64,000 nucleotides of DNA, taken from contig JACJWY010000010.1 in NCBI GenBank assembly GCA_020636955.1, positions 1-64,000 on the forward strand, given 5' to 3'. The notes below the pieces were generated by a model, which saw only the letters and a program-made list of their open reading frames with translations, was not told the origin of the DNA and did not search any database. The DNA is from Thermoleophilales bacterium (GTDB lineage: Bacteria > Actinomycetota > Thermoleophilia > Solirubrobacterales > 70-9). Made by a program: the position numbers and the translations under genes. This document shows positions 43,635-53,144 of this stretch, piece by piece. The stretch's first letter is position 1; each line of letters opens with the position of its first letter.

Positions 43635-45428
43635 CTATTCGTCGAGCTCGAGAACAGCGAGGAAGGCTTCCTGGGGTACTTCGACCCGGCCGACGTTCTT
43701 CATCCGCTTCTTGCCGGCCTTCTGCTTTTCGAGCAGCTTGCGCTTGCGGGTCACGTCGCCGCCGTAAAGCTTCGCGGTGACGTCCTTGCGCACCGCCTTG
43801 ACGGTTTCGCGGGCGAGGATGTTCGCTCCGATCGCGGCCTGAACCGGGATGTCGAACTGCTGCCTCGGAATGGTCTTGCGAAGCCGGGACACGAGGTCCT
43901 TGCCCTGGTTGTAGGCGAAGTCCTTGTGGGTGATGATCGAGAGGGCATCGACCTTTTCTCCGGCCAGCAGGACATCGACCTTGACCAGATCCGACGCCCG
44001 GAGACCGATCGGCTCGTAGTCGAGCGAGGCGTAGCCCTTGGTCGAGGACTTGAGGACGTCGAAGAAGTCGAGGACGATCTCGCCCAGCGGCAGGTCGTAG
44101 CGGATCTGGACCCGGGTCGGGCTGAGGTAGTCCATGTCCACGTGGGTACCCCGACGGGACTGGCAGAGTTCCATCACCGGCCCGACAAAGTCACTCGGCG
44201 TGATCACCGTGGCCCGGATGTAAGGCTCCTCGATCCGTTCGATCGAACCGGGGTCGGGCATCTCGGTCGGACTGGAGATCTCGGTCATCTCGCCGGTGGT
44301 CAGGTGGACTTCGTAGCGGACGGTCGGGGTGGTTGCCAGCAACTCGAGTCCGTATTCGCGCTCGAGCCGTTCTCGAACGATCTCCATGTGGAGCAGCCCC
44401 AGAAACCCGCAACGGAAGCCGAAGCCCAGCGCCTCGGAGGTTTCCGGCTCCCAGGAGAGCGCGGCATCGTTGAGGCCCATCTTGTCGAGTGCGTCCCGCA
44501 GATCCTCGTACCGGTCGGTGTCGATCGGAAAGAGGCCACAGAAGACCATTGGCTTTACGTCCCGGTAACCGGCCAGAGCTTCCGCCGCCGGGTTCTCCAG
44601 GTTGGTCAGCGTGTCGCCCACCCTCAGCTTCGCCACGTCCTTGATTCCGGTGATCACATAGCCGACCTCACCGGTACCGATCTCGTCGACCGGAGACATG
44701 ACCGGTCGGAAGAAACCGATGTCGTCGAGTTCGGCCTCGGTGCCGTTCTGCATTGCCAGCACCTTGCCGTGCTTGCGGAAGCGCCCGTCCATCATCCGTA
44801 CGTAGGCGATTACGCCGCGGTACTGGTCGAACTCGGAGTCGAAGATCAGGGCCCGGGCCGGGGCGTCCGGCTCGCCCTCCGGTGGCGGAATCCGGTCCAC
44901 GACCGCCTCGAGCACGTCGATCACCCCTTCCCCGGTCTTGGCCGAGATCCGGAGGATGTCGTCGGGGTCGACCCCGATCAGATCGGAGACCTCGGCCGCT
45001 ACCCGTTCCGGTTCGGCCCCGGGCAAGTCGACCTTGTTCAGTACGGGGATCAGCTCAAGGCCGTTTTCGATCGCCAGATAGGTGTTGGCCACGGTCTGTG
45101 CCTCGACGCCCTGGGCCGCGTCAACGACCAGCAGCGCCCCCTCGCAGGCCGCCAGGGACCGCGAGACCTCGTAGGAGAAATCGACGTGGCCGGGAGTGTC
45201 GATCAGGTGCAGGTGATAGGTGACGCCATCCGAGGCGGTGAATTCGACCCGCACCGCCTGGGCCTTGATGGTGATTCCGCGCTCGCGCTCGAGATCCATC
45301 GAGTCCAGCACCTGGGCCCGCATCTTGAGCGGATCCACGGCCTTGGTCAGCTCGAGGATGCGGTCGGCCAGGGTCGATTTACCGTGGTCGATATGCGCGA
45401 TTATCGAAAAGTTCCGGATCGTGTCCAT
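43635..45428 (-). CDS. lepA: Elongation factor 4 (LepA)
   Basis: 597 residues, the back-translocating ribosomal GTPase. G1 AHIDHGKSTL, switch II DTPGHVDFSYEVSRSLAACEGALLVVDA, G4 NKVD. Domain II to IV and the LepA-specific C-terminal domain follow (GYASLDYEPIGLRASDLVKVDVLLAGEKVDALSII, then GGDVTRKRKLLEKQKAGKKRMK). Full family length. Begins 19 nt after the upstream membrane gene with only a weak ribosome site. Confidence 0.98.
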   Translation of the reverse strand: MDTIRNFSIIAHIDHGKSTLADRILELTKAVDPLKMRAQVLDSMDLERERGITIKAQAVRVEFTASDGVTYHLHLIDTPGHVDFSYEVSRSLAACEGALLVVDAAQGVEAQTVANTYLAIENGLELIPVLNKVDLPGAEPERVAAEVSDLIGVDPDDILRISAKTGEGVIDVLEAVVDRIPPPEGEPDAPARALIFDSEFDQYRGVIAYVRMMDGRFRKHGKVLAMQNGTEAELDDIGFFRPVMSPVDEIGTGEVGYVITGIKDVAKLRVGDTLTNLENPAAEALAGYRDVKPMVFCGLFPIDTDRYEDLRDALDKMGLNDAALSWEPETSEALGFGFRCGFLGLLHMEIVRERLEREYGLELLATTPTVRYEVHLTTGEMTEISSPTEMPDPGSIERIEEPYIRATVITPSDFVGPVMELCQSRRGTHVDMDYLSPTRVQIRYDLPLGEIVLDFFDVLKSSTKGYASLDYEPIGLRASDLVKVDVLLAGEKVDALSIITHKDFAYNQGKDLVSRLRKTIPRQQFDIPVQAAIGANILARETVKAVRKDVTAKLYGGDVTRKRKLLEKQKAGKKRMKNVGRVEVPQEAFLAVLELDE

Positions 45429-45447
45429 CAGGGAGAGAGCAGTATGC

Positions 45448-47607
45448 CTAGTTGGTCGACCCGGCCGCGCCCGAGGCCGGATTCGTCTTGAACTGCCGGT
45501 ACTTCCCGGTCTTCAGCCGGTTCTTCGGCAGGCAGGTTGAGCGGGACAGCCTGCCATCGAGTCGGACCACCGCACCGCCGCTGGCAAGCAGCACCGGTTC
45601 GACCGCCGGGTCGGTCGCGACCCAGCTCAATTCCCGGGGGGAGTCGAGCTTCTGGCCTTCACGGTCGAGCGTGAGGACCAGATATTCGTAATCACCCCGG
45701 TTTGCGGCATCGACGAAGTCCCTGCAGTTCTCGGCTTCGACGAAGCCGGCCTGGGGTTTGTTGATCCCGATGAACTGCACTTCATTGTCAAGATCCTGCC
45801 CCCAGAGCGGGTACTGACGGGTGGCATTGGTGCCGATCTTTACTCCGCTTTGGCCGTCAGCCCAGACATAGGCCTCGGAAAGGGCGGGAATCGTGAAGTC
45901 GGGCGCCGCATAACGGTGGTCGAAGTAATAGCGCTGGACTCCGAAACCGCAGAGGACGAGAAAGGCAAGGGTCAGACCGGCGCTCCAGGCGAGGAGCTTC
46001 CGGGAAGAGCGGGGGGAAAGCCGGTGTTGTCTGGACCTGACTCGCCAGACTCCGAGCCCGACCAGGCAGAGGATCCAGAACAGGCCGCCAGCGGCGAAGG
46101 CGACCAGCCACTCCTTGGCGTCCCAGCCATCACCGAAGGCGATCGTCACCGGAGCGAGGATCAGCAGCGCCCCGGCCGCCAGCCAGCGTGCCCTGCCTCC
46201 ACGCTGACCCACGCCGCTTCCGAGCAGGGCCATGCAGACGGCCAGTGCGGGAGCCAGATAACGGAGGCCGGAGACAAAGCCGTTCGGCTCTCCAGCAGGC
46301 CCGGAGGCCGAAGTCGGGGCGACCAGCCAGGCCAGTACCAGGGCAACCCCGACCGCGGCGCCCGTGCGGCGGGCCGGACCAGAGTTGCGACCGAGGCAGA
46401 GCACCAGTCCCGCGATCGCCAGCACTCCGAGCAGGATCCACCCCGATCCGAAACCGTCACCGAAGCCGGGCAAAAACCAGTGACGGATTACGTCCGTGTC
46501 GGTCAGGTAGCCCCAGACCGACCCGGCATCCCGCCCTCCGACGTCCTGGGACGGACCCGGCAGTTCAAGCGGCCCGAGGTGATTGATCCAGGGCAACGGA
46601 TTGCCGGAGTGGGTCAGGTTGCGCAGGTACCAGTACCCCCCTCCCAGCAGCAGCGCAGCACCGCCGGCCAGGCCGTTGCGAAGGCGACGGGATGGCCGGG
46701 AAAGAATTACCGTTCCTGCCAGTAGCACCAGGGCTGCGGGGATGAAGTTGACCTTGGTCCCCATCGCCAGTCCGGCCGCGAGGGTGACCAGAAGAGTCGG
46801 CCCGAGGGTGATCCTGCGACCCCGCGCAGCCGCGTTGACGAGCACCGCCATTGCCGCCAGCAGGAAGAAGGTGCCGACGATGTCGTTTCGCGCTTCTCCG
46901 GCCTGATCGGCCATGGCGGCGGAACCCAGGACGAGCGCCACCCCCGCCATTGAGATCGGGGCGGCTCCGTAGGGACGGCCGATACACCAGGCAGCGAGCA
47001 GGCAGGCTGTGAACCAACCGAGATTCAGGAAGATCGACAGGAGGTCGTTGCCGAAAGCCATCATGCCGAGTGAATGGACGATTTCGGAGTTCTGGGGATA
47101 GAACCAGCTCAGGAACTGCGGAGCCAGCAGATGAAGTGACCAGGTGTCTCCCGTCTGGGCAATTCCGGCGGCGAACGGGCCGTGGTACCAGGTCGAATCG
47201 AAGCCCGTCATGCCGGTACCGAGCCGGATCGAGATGCCGGCAACGAAGGCACCGAAAGCGCCGGCTGCGATGGCCGTCCCGACCATGGTCAGCCCCGGTG
47301 TGGCGGGCTCGGCATGGATCACGGTCTGCGCCCGGGCATGAGGCAGGCGTTTCTGGAAGCGCCACAGGGTTGCCGCGACCACGACGCTCAGCAGCAGCCA
47401 GCTCCAGCCGGTCAGCAGCCCGAAGGTTCCGAGGATCAGGGCCGAGCCGATCGCCGCTCCGACCGCAAGCACACCCACCGCGACCCAGGCCACGGGCCCG
47501 CGCCAGCCCGGCAGCAGCCTCGATCCGAGGACGATGCCGGAGACCGTGATCGAGACGAGGCCGGCGAGTATTCCCAGGCAGCCGATCAGGTAGCCGGGAA
47601 AGCTCAC
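45448..47607 (-). CDS. Polytopic membrane protein, probable GT-C-fold glycosyltransferase
   Basis: 719 residues with about 12-14 helices in residues 1-560 and a soluble C-terminal domain of about 150 residues (YAAPDFTIPALSEAYVWADG ... LAGRLSRSTCLPKNRL region). An acidic residue in the first long outside loop (GTGMTGFDSTWYHGPFAAGIAQTGD) fits the GT-C catalytic pattern of lipid-linked sugar transferases of the GT39/GT83 kind, and the PQNSEIVHSLGMM loop is conserved in related actinobacterial proteins. Sugar donor and acceptor cannot be named. It overlaps the murJ stop by 4 nt, so cell-wall or envelope glycan work is likely. Confidence 0.7.
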   Translation of the reverse strand: MSFPGYLIGCLGILAGLVSITVSGIVLGSRLLPGWRGPVAWVAVGVLAVGAAIGSALILGTFGLLTGWSWLLLSVVVAATLWRFQKRLPHARAQTVIHAEPATPGLTMVGTAIAAGAFGAFVAGISIRLGTGMTGFDSTWYHGPFAAGIAQTGDTWSLHLLAPQFLSWFYPQNSEIVHSLGMMAFGNDLLSIFLNLGWFTACLLAAWCIGRPYGAAPISMAGVALVLGSAAMADQAGEARNDIVGTFFLLAAMAVLVNAAARGRRITLGPTLLVTLAAGLAMGTKVNFIPAALVLLAGTVILSRPSRRLRNGLAGGAALLLGGGYWYLRNLTHSGNPLPWINHLGPLELPGPSQDVGGRDAGSVWGYLTDTDVIRHWFLPGFGDGFGSGWILLGVLAIAGLVLCLGRNSGPARRTGAAVGVALVLAWLVAPTSASGPAGEPNGFVSGLRYLAPALAVCMALLGSGVGQRGGRARWLAAGALLILAPVTIAFGDGWDAKEWLVAFAAGGLFWILCLVGLGVWRVRSRQHRLSPRSSRKLLAWSAGLTLAFLVLCGFGVQRYYFDHRYAAPDFTIPALSEAYVWADGQSGVKIGTNATRQYPLWGQDLDNEVQFIGINKPQAGFVEAENCRDFVDAANRGDYEYLVLTLDREGQKLDSPRELSWVATDPAVEPVLLASGGAVVRLDGRLSRSTCLPKNRLKTGKYRQFKTNPASGAAGSTN

Positions 47608-49523
47608 GATGAACGCCGCCGGACCAGCGCCGCCACCTGCTCGAGCTCGGGCACACGCAGCAACTGGCAGACCGCCACATAGGCGAGCCCGCCGAGGCCA
47701 AGCCCGGCGCCGAGCGAAATGACCTGGCCGGCGAGGTCACGACCCAGGGCCTGGTCCAGCAAATCCCAGACTTCATAGGCGACCCCGGCCAGAACGGCCG
47801 AACCGACCAGGATCCGCCCGGCCGAAAACAGGAACTTGCCGAACTCGATGCCGGCCAGCCGGGTTCGCAGCATGACGGTCTGGATCGAAACCGAAACCGC
47901 GGTGGCGATCGCTGTCGCGGCGACGATTCCGGCCACCCCGAATGGCTTGTAGAGGAGGTACGAACCGATCGCGGTCACGGCCAGATTGGCGCCCGAAATC
48001 CAGGTCGGAATCCAGGGCTTCTGCAGACCGAAGAATGTCCGGCTGAGGAGCAGGTACATGCCGTTGGTCGGCAGAGAAAAGGCAAACCAGAACAGCGCCG
48101 TTGCTACGACCTGGGTCTCGGCGGCATCGAATTCGCCCCGCTGGTAGACCAACCGGATCATCGGCTCGGCAAGGACGAGAATTGCCGCGCTGGCCGGGAT
48201 CAGCACGAAGATGATCTGTCGCATGCCCTTCGCCAGCGTGCTGCGCAGGGAATCAAAGTCCTTGCGGTTGGCGAAACGGGCCAGAGTCGGGAAAAGCACG
48301 GTCGCGATCGCGACCGAGAAGATTCCCTGTGGAAGCTGATAGATCCGGAATGCCTTGTCGATTGCGGCCGGTGCCTCGTCGTTCACCAGCGAGCCGAAGA
48401 AGCTGTTGACCAGCAGGTTGAAGTTGATCAGGCCGAGGCTGAGCGTGACCGGAATCATCATGATCAGCACCCTTCTCACGTTCGGGTCCTTGAAATCGAC
48501 CTTGAGGGTGAACTTGAACGGTGTGTTCCTGAGGTCGAATGTGGGGATTAACAGCTGGACCACGGTGCCAGCGACGACGCCGATTGCGTAGGCGTAAATA
48601 TGTTTTTCCTCCGGGAACAGGGGCACCCCGAAGATGACCACGGCGATGATCGTGAGGTTCCAGAAAAACGGCGATATCGCGAAGGCGCCGAACCGGTCGT
48701 AGCTGTTGAGGATGCCGACCACGATCCCGGTCACCCCGAGCAGGATCAGGATCGGGAACAGGATCTGCGAAAGCACGATCATCAGGTCCTCGGTCATCCC
48801 CGAGAAACCGGGCGCAAACAGGGGCATCACCAGGCCCGCAGCGAGAATGAAGAAGGCCGTGATCGCGCCGAGGATCATGGTCACCAGCAAGAGCAGGGTC
48901 GAGGCCATGCGGAAGGCTTCGCGGTACTTGCCCTTCTCGATCTGCTCGGTGAAAATCGGCACAAAGGCCGGCTGCAGTGCGGCGTCGGCGAAGAGGGCCC
49001 GGATCAGGTTCGGCACCTGGAAGGCGACCGTGAACGCGGACATCGGGCCGGAAATGCCGAAATAACTGGCGGCGACGACCTCGCGCACCAGCCCGGCCAC
49101 CCTCGAAGCCGCCGTGGCCACCGAGAAGAACGCGGTCGACCGGGCCAGACGTCCGGCTTGCTCCGGCCTGGGGGCCTTGCGGGGGACCGATTCTTCCCCG
49201 GGCCCTTCGACGTCTTCCCGCGGCCCCTCGATAACGGGCACGGGAGCCAGCGCTCCGCCCTCTTCTGCCAGGCCGGTGGCGGTTTCCACCATCGCTTCTT
49301 CGCGTTCAATAACCGCCTCGGAAGCCGAGTCGACCCCGGGATCGGGCGACGGGGACGGACCCCTGATCGCCGTTTCCGCCCGCTCGAAGGTGGTGAGGAT
49401 CGCCTGCTCGGCTGCCCGGGCGGCGGCCTCAAAGGGATCGAGTTGGGGGTCGGATGGCGTGTTCAAGCTCTTTGGCGTATAGTCAGCGGCCGCTCGTCGG
49501 CACCAATTTGCCCGCGAGTGCAC
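47604..49523 (-). CDS. murJ: Lipid II flippase MurJ-like protein
   Basis: 639 residues. The core from about 124 to 630 has 14 helices and the MurJ/MviN signature STAFFSVATAASRVAGLVREVVAASYFG, then FADAALQPAFVPIFTEQIEKG and RLVYQRGEFDAAETQVV. The family usually starts near the first helix. Here an acidic Pro/Glu extension of about 120 residues precedes it, so the start is uncertain. ATG 49523 is used. A TTG at 49466 would remove 19 residues. The 5' end sits against rpsT, whose promoter may overlap this coding start. Confidence 0.9.
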   Translation of the reverse strand: MHSRANWCRRAAADYTPKSLNTPSDPQLDPFEAAARAAEQAILTTFERAETAIRGPSPSPDPGVDSASEAVIEREEAMVETATGLAEEGGALAPVPVIEGPREDVEGPGEESVPRKAPRPEQAGRLARSTAFFSVATAASRVAGLVREVVAASYFGISGPMSAFTVAFQVPNLIRALFADAALQPAFVPIFTEQIEKGKYREAFRMASTLLLLVTMILGAITAFFILAAGLVMPLFAPGFSGMTEDLMIVLSQILFPILILLGVTGIVVGILNSYDRFGAFAISPFFWNLTIIAVVIFGVPLFPEEKHIYAYAIGVVAGTVVQLLIPTFDLRNTPFKFTLKVDFKDPNVRRVLIMMIPVTLSLGLINFNLLVNSFFGSLVNDEAPAAIDKAFRIYQLPQGIFSVAIATVLFPTLARFANRKDFDSLRSTLAKGMRQIIFVLIPASAAILVLAEPMIRLVYQRGEFDAAETQVVATALFWFAFSLPTNGMYLLLSRTFFGLQKPWIPTWISGANLAVTAIGSYLLYKPFGVAGIVAATAIATAVSVSIQTVMLRTRLAGIEFGKFLFSAGRILVGSAVLAGVAYEVWDLLDQALGRDLAGQVISLGAGLGLGGLAYVAVCQLLRVPELEQVAALVRRRSS

Positions 49524-49531
49524 CAGAAATC

Positions 49532-49792
49532 ATGGCCAACATAGCCTCACAGAAAAAGAGAATCCTTCGCACCGAGCGTGAGCGCGTCGAGAACCGGCGG
49601 CTTACGTCTGCGATCAAGACTTACTTCAACCGCCTCGAGAAGGCCGCCGCCGGCAGCGATGACGACGCGGTCCAGGCCGAGCATCGAGCTCTCGTCTCAC
49701 GCATCGACAAGGCGATCCAGAAGGGCGCGATCCACCGCAACAACGGCGCCCGGAAAAAAGCCCGCGCCGCGAAGATCGCCTCCGGCTCCTAG
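49532..49792 (+). CDS. rpsT: 30S ribosomal protein S20
   Basis: 86 residues, three-helix 16S rRNA-binding protein: ANIASQKKRILRTERERVENRRL, LVSRIDKAIQKGAIHRNNGARKKARAAK. ATG 49532 begins the family's MAN start. An open frame continues 78 nt upstream but without family residues. TATAGT (about 49475) could be its -10, leaving a leader of roughly 50 nt. Convergent with holA, 5 nt apart. Confidence 0.97.
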   Translation: MANIASQKKRILRTERERVENRRLTSAIKTYFNRLEKAAAGSDDDAVQAEHRALVSRIDKAIQKGAIHRNNGARKKARAAKIASGS

Positions 49793-49797
49793 TCCCA

Positions 49798-50799
49798 CTA
49801 TCGGGTAGCAGCCAGCAGGGCGAGGTCGAGGGCCAGGTCGTCCGGATATTCAGCGCCGCCACGGGTCCAGACTTCAAGGTCGGCGAGAGCGATCGCTGCG
49901 TTTCGCGTCGATTCGACCGTGGTGCCGTTGAGCGAGTTGATGAGCCTCCTTGCGACAAAGGGCGGCACACCCAGTTCCCTTTCAAGCCTTGACGGCTCCT
50001 CCCCGGCTTCCAGCCTGACCAGGGCCTTATGGGCCCGGCGGATCGAGGTCGAGGTCGTGTACACGGTGCTGCCCGCCGTCACGCCCTGCGCGATCAAGCG
50101 TTCTGCCACGGCGATCACTTCCCGCGCCTCGCCGGCTATCAGCGCGTCGCCGAGGGCGAAGCTGCCGGTTTCCGAAGTGTCGGCAACCATCTCTTCGAGA
50201 TCCTCGATATCCACCGATCCGCCCGGTCCGGCCCAGAGAGCCAGCCGGTCCAGTTCAACGCCCAGCCGGGGAAGGCTTTCCCCGATCCGGCCGAGCAGGA
50301 AGCGGGCCGCCTCGGGAGTGAGTTCAAACTCCCTGGACGCCGCCCCCTCGATCAGGAAAACCGGCAAACGCGCAACTTCGGGCGCGTCGTACGGCAGGTT
50401 CTCGCCTCCCGCAGACTTGACTGCTTCGGCTATGCCGGCCGGCACCTTGCCTCGCGCAATAAGGACCACCGTTGTTTCCCCGGGCAGCGCGAGCAGCGCC
50501 TCACGGACGGTGGCCGCCTGGTTCTTGCCCCATTTCTCGATACGGTCGGCGAGCAGGTATCTGCGACCCGGGATCAGGGAGAGCGAGGTAATCGAGGCCG
50601 CCAGAGCGTCCGCGTCCGGGCTGCCCCTGCCTTCGGCCGGCTCGAAAATCTCCAGACCGCCTGCTCCGCTTTCAGATTCGGCCCGCTGGCGCAGACGGGC
50701 ACGGGCCTGGTCGATTTTGGCTTCGTCGGAGCCGTGGATCAGGTAGGCAGGTTTCACCCTGCCATTTTCACCGATCGGTCGGCGGACACAGCGAGTCAC
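49798..50799 (-). CDS. holA: DNA polymerase III delta subunit
   Basis: 333 residues of the clamp-loader delta subunit. AYLIHGSDEAKIDQARARLRQRA opens the family domain. RYLLADRIEKWGKNQAATVREALL and ESTRNAAIALADLEVWTRGG lie further on. Delta has no ATPase site, as seen. GTG 50799 is used; GTG 50757, at VKPAYLIHG, is a plausible later start. Follows comEC by 17 nt. Confidence 0.93.
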   Translation of the reverse strand: MTRCVRRPIGENGRVKPAYLIHGSDEAKIDQARARLRQRAESESGAGGLEIFEPAEGRGSPDADALAASITSLSLIPGRRYLLADRIEKWGKNQAATVREALLALPGETTVVLIARGKVPAGIAEAVKSAGGENLPYDAPEVARLPVFLIEGAASREFELTPEAARFLLGRIGESLPRLGVELDRLALWAGPGGSVDIEDLEEMVADTSETGSFALGDALIAGEAREVIAVAERLIAQGVTAGSTVYTTSTSIRRAHKALVRLEAGEEPSRLERELGVPPFVARRLINSLNGTTVESTRNAAIALADLEVWTRGGAEYPDDLALDLALLAATR

Positions 50800-50816
50800 G
50801 GTGCCGGGCGGTTTCC

Positions 50817-53144
50817 CTAGCGGCCGGTCTCGACTCGAAAGCCGGGACCGTCACCGAGTATGACCGAGACGGTCCCGTCACGATCGGTCCGAAGCACCGG
50901 CACCCCTGAGCTGTCCAGTTCGCCCAGCACTTCGGGGGTCGGATGACCATAAGGATTGCTTTCCCCGACGGAAATGACCGCAAGCCGGGGTGAGGCCTCC
51001 CCGAGCAGGGCCGGCAGCCCCGCGTCTTCGCTGCCGTGATGAGAGACCTTGAGCACGTCGATCGGTCCCGGATCCATCGGCACCGACTCCGCTTCCGCAT
51101 CCCCGGTCAGCAACATGCGGAAGTCACTCCACTCGAGCAGAGCCACGATCGAGCGAAGGTTGGTTGCGGTCCCCGCCGGGGACGTGGAGCCGGCCACAGC
51201 CATTGACGCGGGGCCGGCTTCGGCCGGTGGCCAGAGAATCTCCAGCTTCAGGTCGCCGTCCCTGATCTCGTCGCCCTGGCTCACCCGTTCCAGTCTGGTT
51301 CCCGCGCTCCGGGCCTGCGCAACCAGCTCGGGAGGTGCGCGATCAACCAGCAGACGATCGATGGTTATCAGGCCGAAGAGGTCAGGTAATCCGCCGTAGT
51401 GATCCAGATCGGGATGGGTGAGCAGGACGGCCGCAAGGTGGTCGACCCCGGCCGAATCGAGCGCCCCCGGCAGATCGTCGCCCGGCGGCCCACCATCGAT
51501 CAGGATCGGATCCTCACCGTCCGGCCGGAGAAGGATGGCGTCACCCTGGCCTATGTCGAGGATCTCAACCCTGGCTCCACCGCCCGGCGGAGAATCGAGA
51601 TGCCGACGATCGCTTCCGTTCAGGCCGGGCAGGATCAGGATCAGCACCGCCAGGACCAGACCGACCGTTGGCAACCAGCTGCGGGGACGGACGGAAACCG
51701 GGCTGACCTGCCAGAACCGAAGCGTGGCGAGCATACCCAGAGCAAGGATGAGGGTGAGGAGGATGAGGCCGGCCGGGCCCCCGACGTCCACTTCAGCCAC
51801 CGCCCATGTCGGCCGCCCGAACCATTCCGCAACCTGGGCGATCCATCCGAGAAAGAGCGAACCGGCCAGGTTGAAGGGTGCGGCCAGGGCGGGATCGATC
51901 TGTCCGGCCCCGACCGAGATCATGCCCGCCCACATGGCTGGGGCGACCGCTGGCATCGCGGCCAGGTTGGCAAAAAGCGTCGCGACCGGCAGCCGCTCGA
52001 AGTGAAAGGCGATCAGGGGCGCCGTGGCAAGGGTTGCCGCGAGGGTCACCGAGACGCCTTCGGTCAGGCTGCGCCGCCACCCCCCGGATCCGAACATGGG
52101 CTCCAGCCGAACCTGGAGCGGGCGGGCCGCAAGCATGATCCCGACCACAGCCGCAAAGCTGAGTTGCCAGCCGATGTCACCGGTGGCACGGGGGTTCAGG
52201 CCGAGGGTTACGAGGGCGGCCAATGCGACCGCGTAAACCCGGGATGGTGCCCTCGTCGCGGCCAGCGCGACAAGACCGGCCAGCCCCATCACTCCGGCCC
52301 GCTGTATGGAAGCCCCGCCGCCGGCCAGCGGAACGTAGAGCAGGATCAATCCGGCGATCGCCGCGAGGCGTTGTCGAGGACCTGCTCCCAGGAGTGTCAG
52401 AAAGGGGATCGCCAGCAACGCGAGCAGGACCACGTTCTGACCAGAGACAGCCAGCAGGTGGCTCAACCCGGACCGACGGAAATCCTCCGTGGTCCGTTCG
52501 TCGATGCCGCCGTCATCGCCGAGCACAAATCCGCGTGACAGCGCTGCTTCCCTTTCCGGCACCGCGACCGACAGTGCCTCCAGGGCGTGGTCCCTGAGCT
52601 TGTCGATGAGTCCCGGCAGTCCGCCGCGGCGGCGGCCATCGGGGCTCAACTCATCTGCCCGCAGGACCATGGCGATCCCCCGCCGTTCAAGGTCGTCTGC
52701 CATCCAGTCGGGAGTCGGTTCAAGCTGCCCTTTGATTTCGAGGCCCTCGCCGGGCCGCAGCTCGTCGACCGGCGAAGTTGTTTCGACCATGACCCGGCCC
52801 CGATCGGTTCCGAAATCGAACCTGGTAATTCCCCTGGACCCGGACGGCAAAGTCAGCACGAAACCGGAAGTCGTGACGGGACCGGTTCCCTGCCGTAGCG
52901 CACCGGCATCGATCGAATCTAGGCGTGCCCCGCCGACCAGAAGGCCGGCGATGGCCGTCGTCGTTGCGGCAAGCGCCAGGCCCGCACCGTGGAGCCGCCC
53001 CCGGCGGGTGAAGATCACAAGCACCAGCCCGGTCGCGCAGATAGGCCTGATCCAGCTTCCGCCCGGATCGAGAAACGGGGAAGCGGCCAGACCGGCCGCG
53101 CCGCCGATCGCCGCCGCCAACCGCCAGTCGGCGGCCGCTTTCAC
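50817..53144 (-). CDS. comEC: ComEC/Rec2 DNA-uptake channel protein
   Basis: 775 residues. A short N-terminal domain is followed by the competence domain (GLSHLLAVSGQNVVLLALLAIPFL near 230; helices to about 500) and a metallo-beta-lactamase-like C-terminal domain from about 530: EILDIGQGDAILLRPDGEDPILIDGG, LLTHPDLDHYGGLPDLF, LLTGDAEAESV, KVSHHGSEDAGLPALL. The intact histidine set suggests nuclease or binding activity on incoming strands. Overlaps comEA by 4 nt. No type IV pilus genes are in view. Confidence 0.95.
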   Translation of the reverse strand: MKAAADWRLAAAIGGAAGLAASPFLDPGGSWIRPICATGLVLVIFTRRGRLHGAGLALAATTTAIAGLLVGGARLDSIDAGALRQGTGPVTTSGFVLTLPSGSRGITRFDFGTDRGRVMVETTSPVDELRPGEGLEIKGQLEPTPDWMADDLERRGIAMVLRADELSPDGRRRGGLPGLIDKLRDHALEALSVAVPEREAALSRGFVLGDDGGIDERTTEDFRRSGLSHLLAVSGQNVVLLALLAIPFLTLLGAGPRQRLAAIAGLILLYVPLAGGGASIQRAGVMGLAGLVALAATRAPSRVYAVALAALVTLGLNPRATGDIGWQLSFAAVVGIMLAARPLQVRLEPMFGSGGWRRSLTEGVSVTLAATLATAPLIAFHFERLPVATLFANLAAMPAVAPAMWAGMISVGAGQIDPALAAPFNLAGSLFLGWIAQVAEWFGRPTWAVAEVDVGGPAGLILLTLILALGMLATLRFWQVSPVSVRPRSWLPTVGLVLAVLILILPGLNGSDRRHLDSPPGGGARVEILDIGQGDAILLRPDGEDPILIDGGPPGDDLPGALDSAGVDHLAAVLLTHPDLDHYGGLPDLFGLITIDRLLVDRAPPELVAQARSAGTRLERVSQGDEIRDGDLKLEILWPPAEAGPASMAVAGSTSPAGTATNLRSIVALLEWSDFRMLLTGDAEAESVPMDPGPIDVLKVSHHGSEDAGLPALLGEASPRLAVISVGESNPYGHPTPEVLGELDSSGVPVLRTDRDGTVSVILGDGPGFRVETGR

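Noticed and set aside
43275..45491. A 738-codon plus-strand open frame opposite lepA and the dehydratases
   Set aside because: It spans three conserved minus-strand genes and their gaps, which only an antisense shadow would do.
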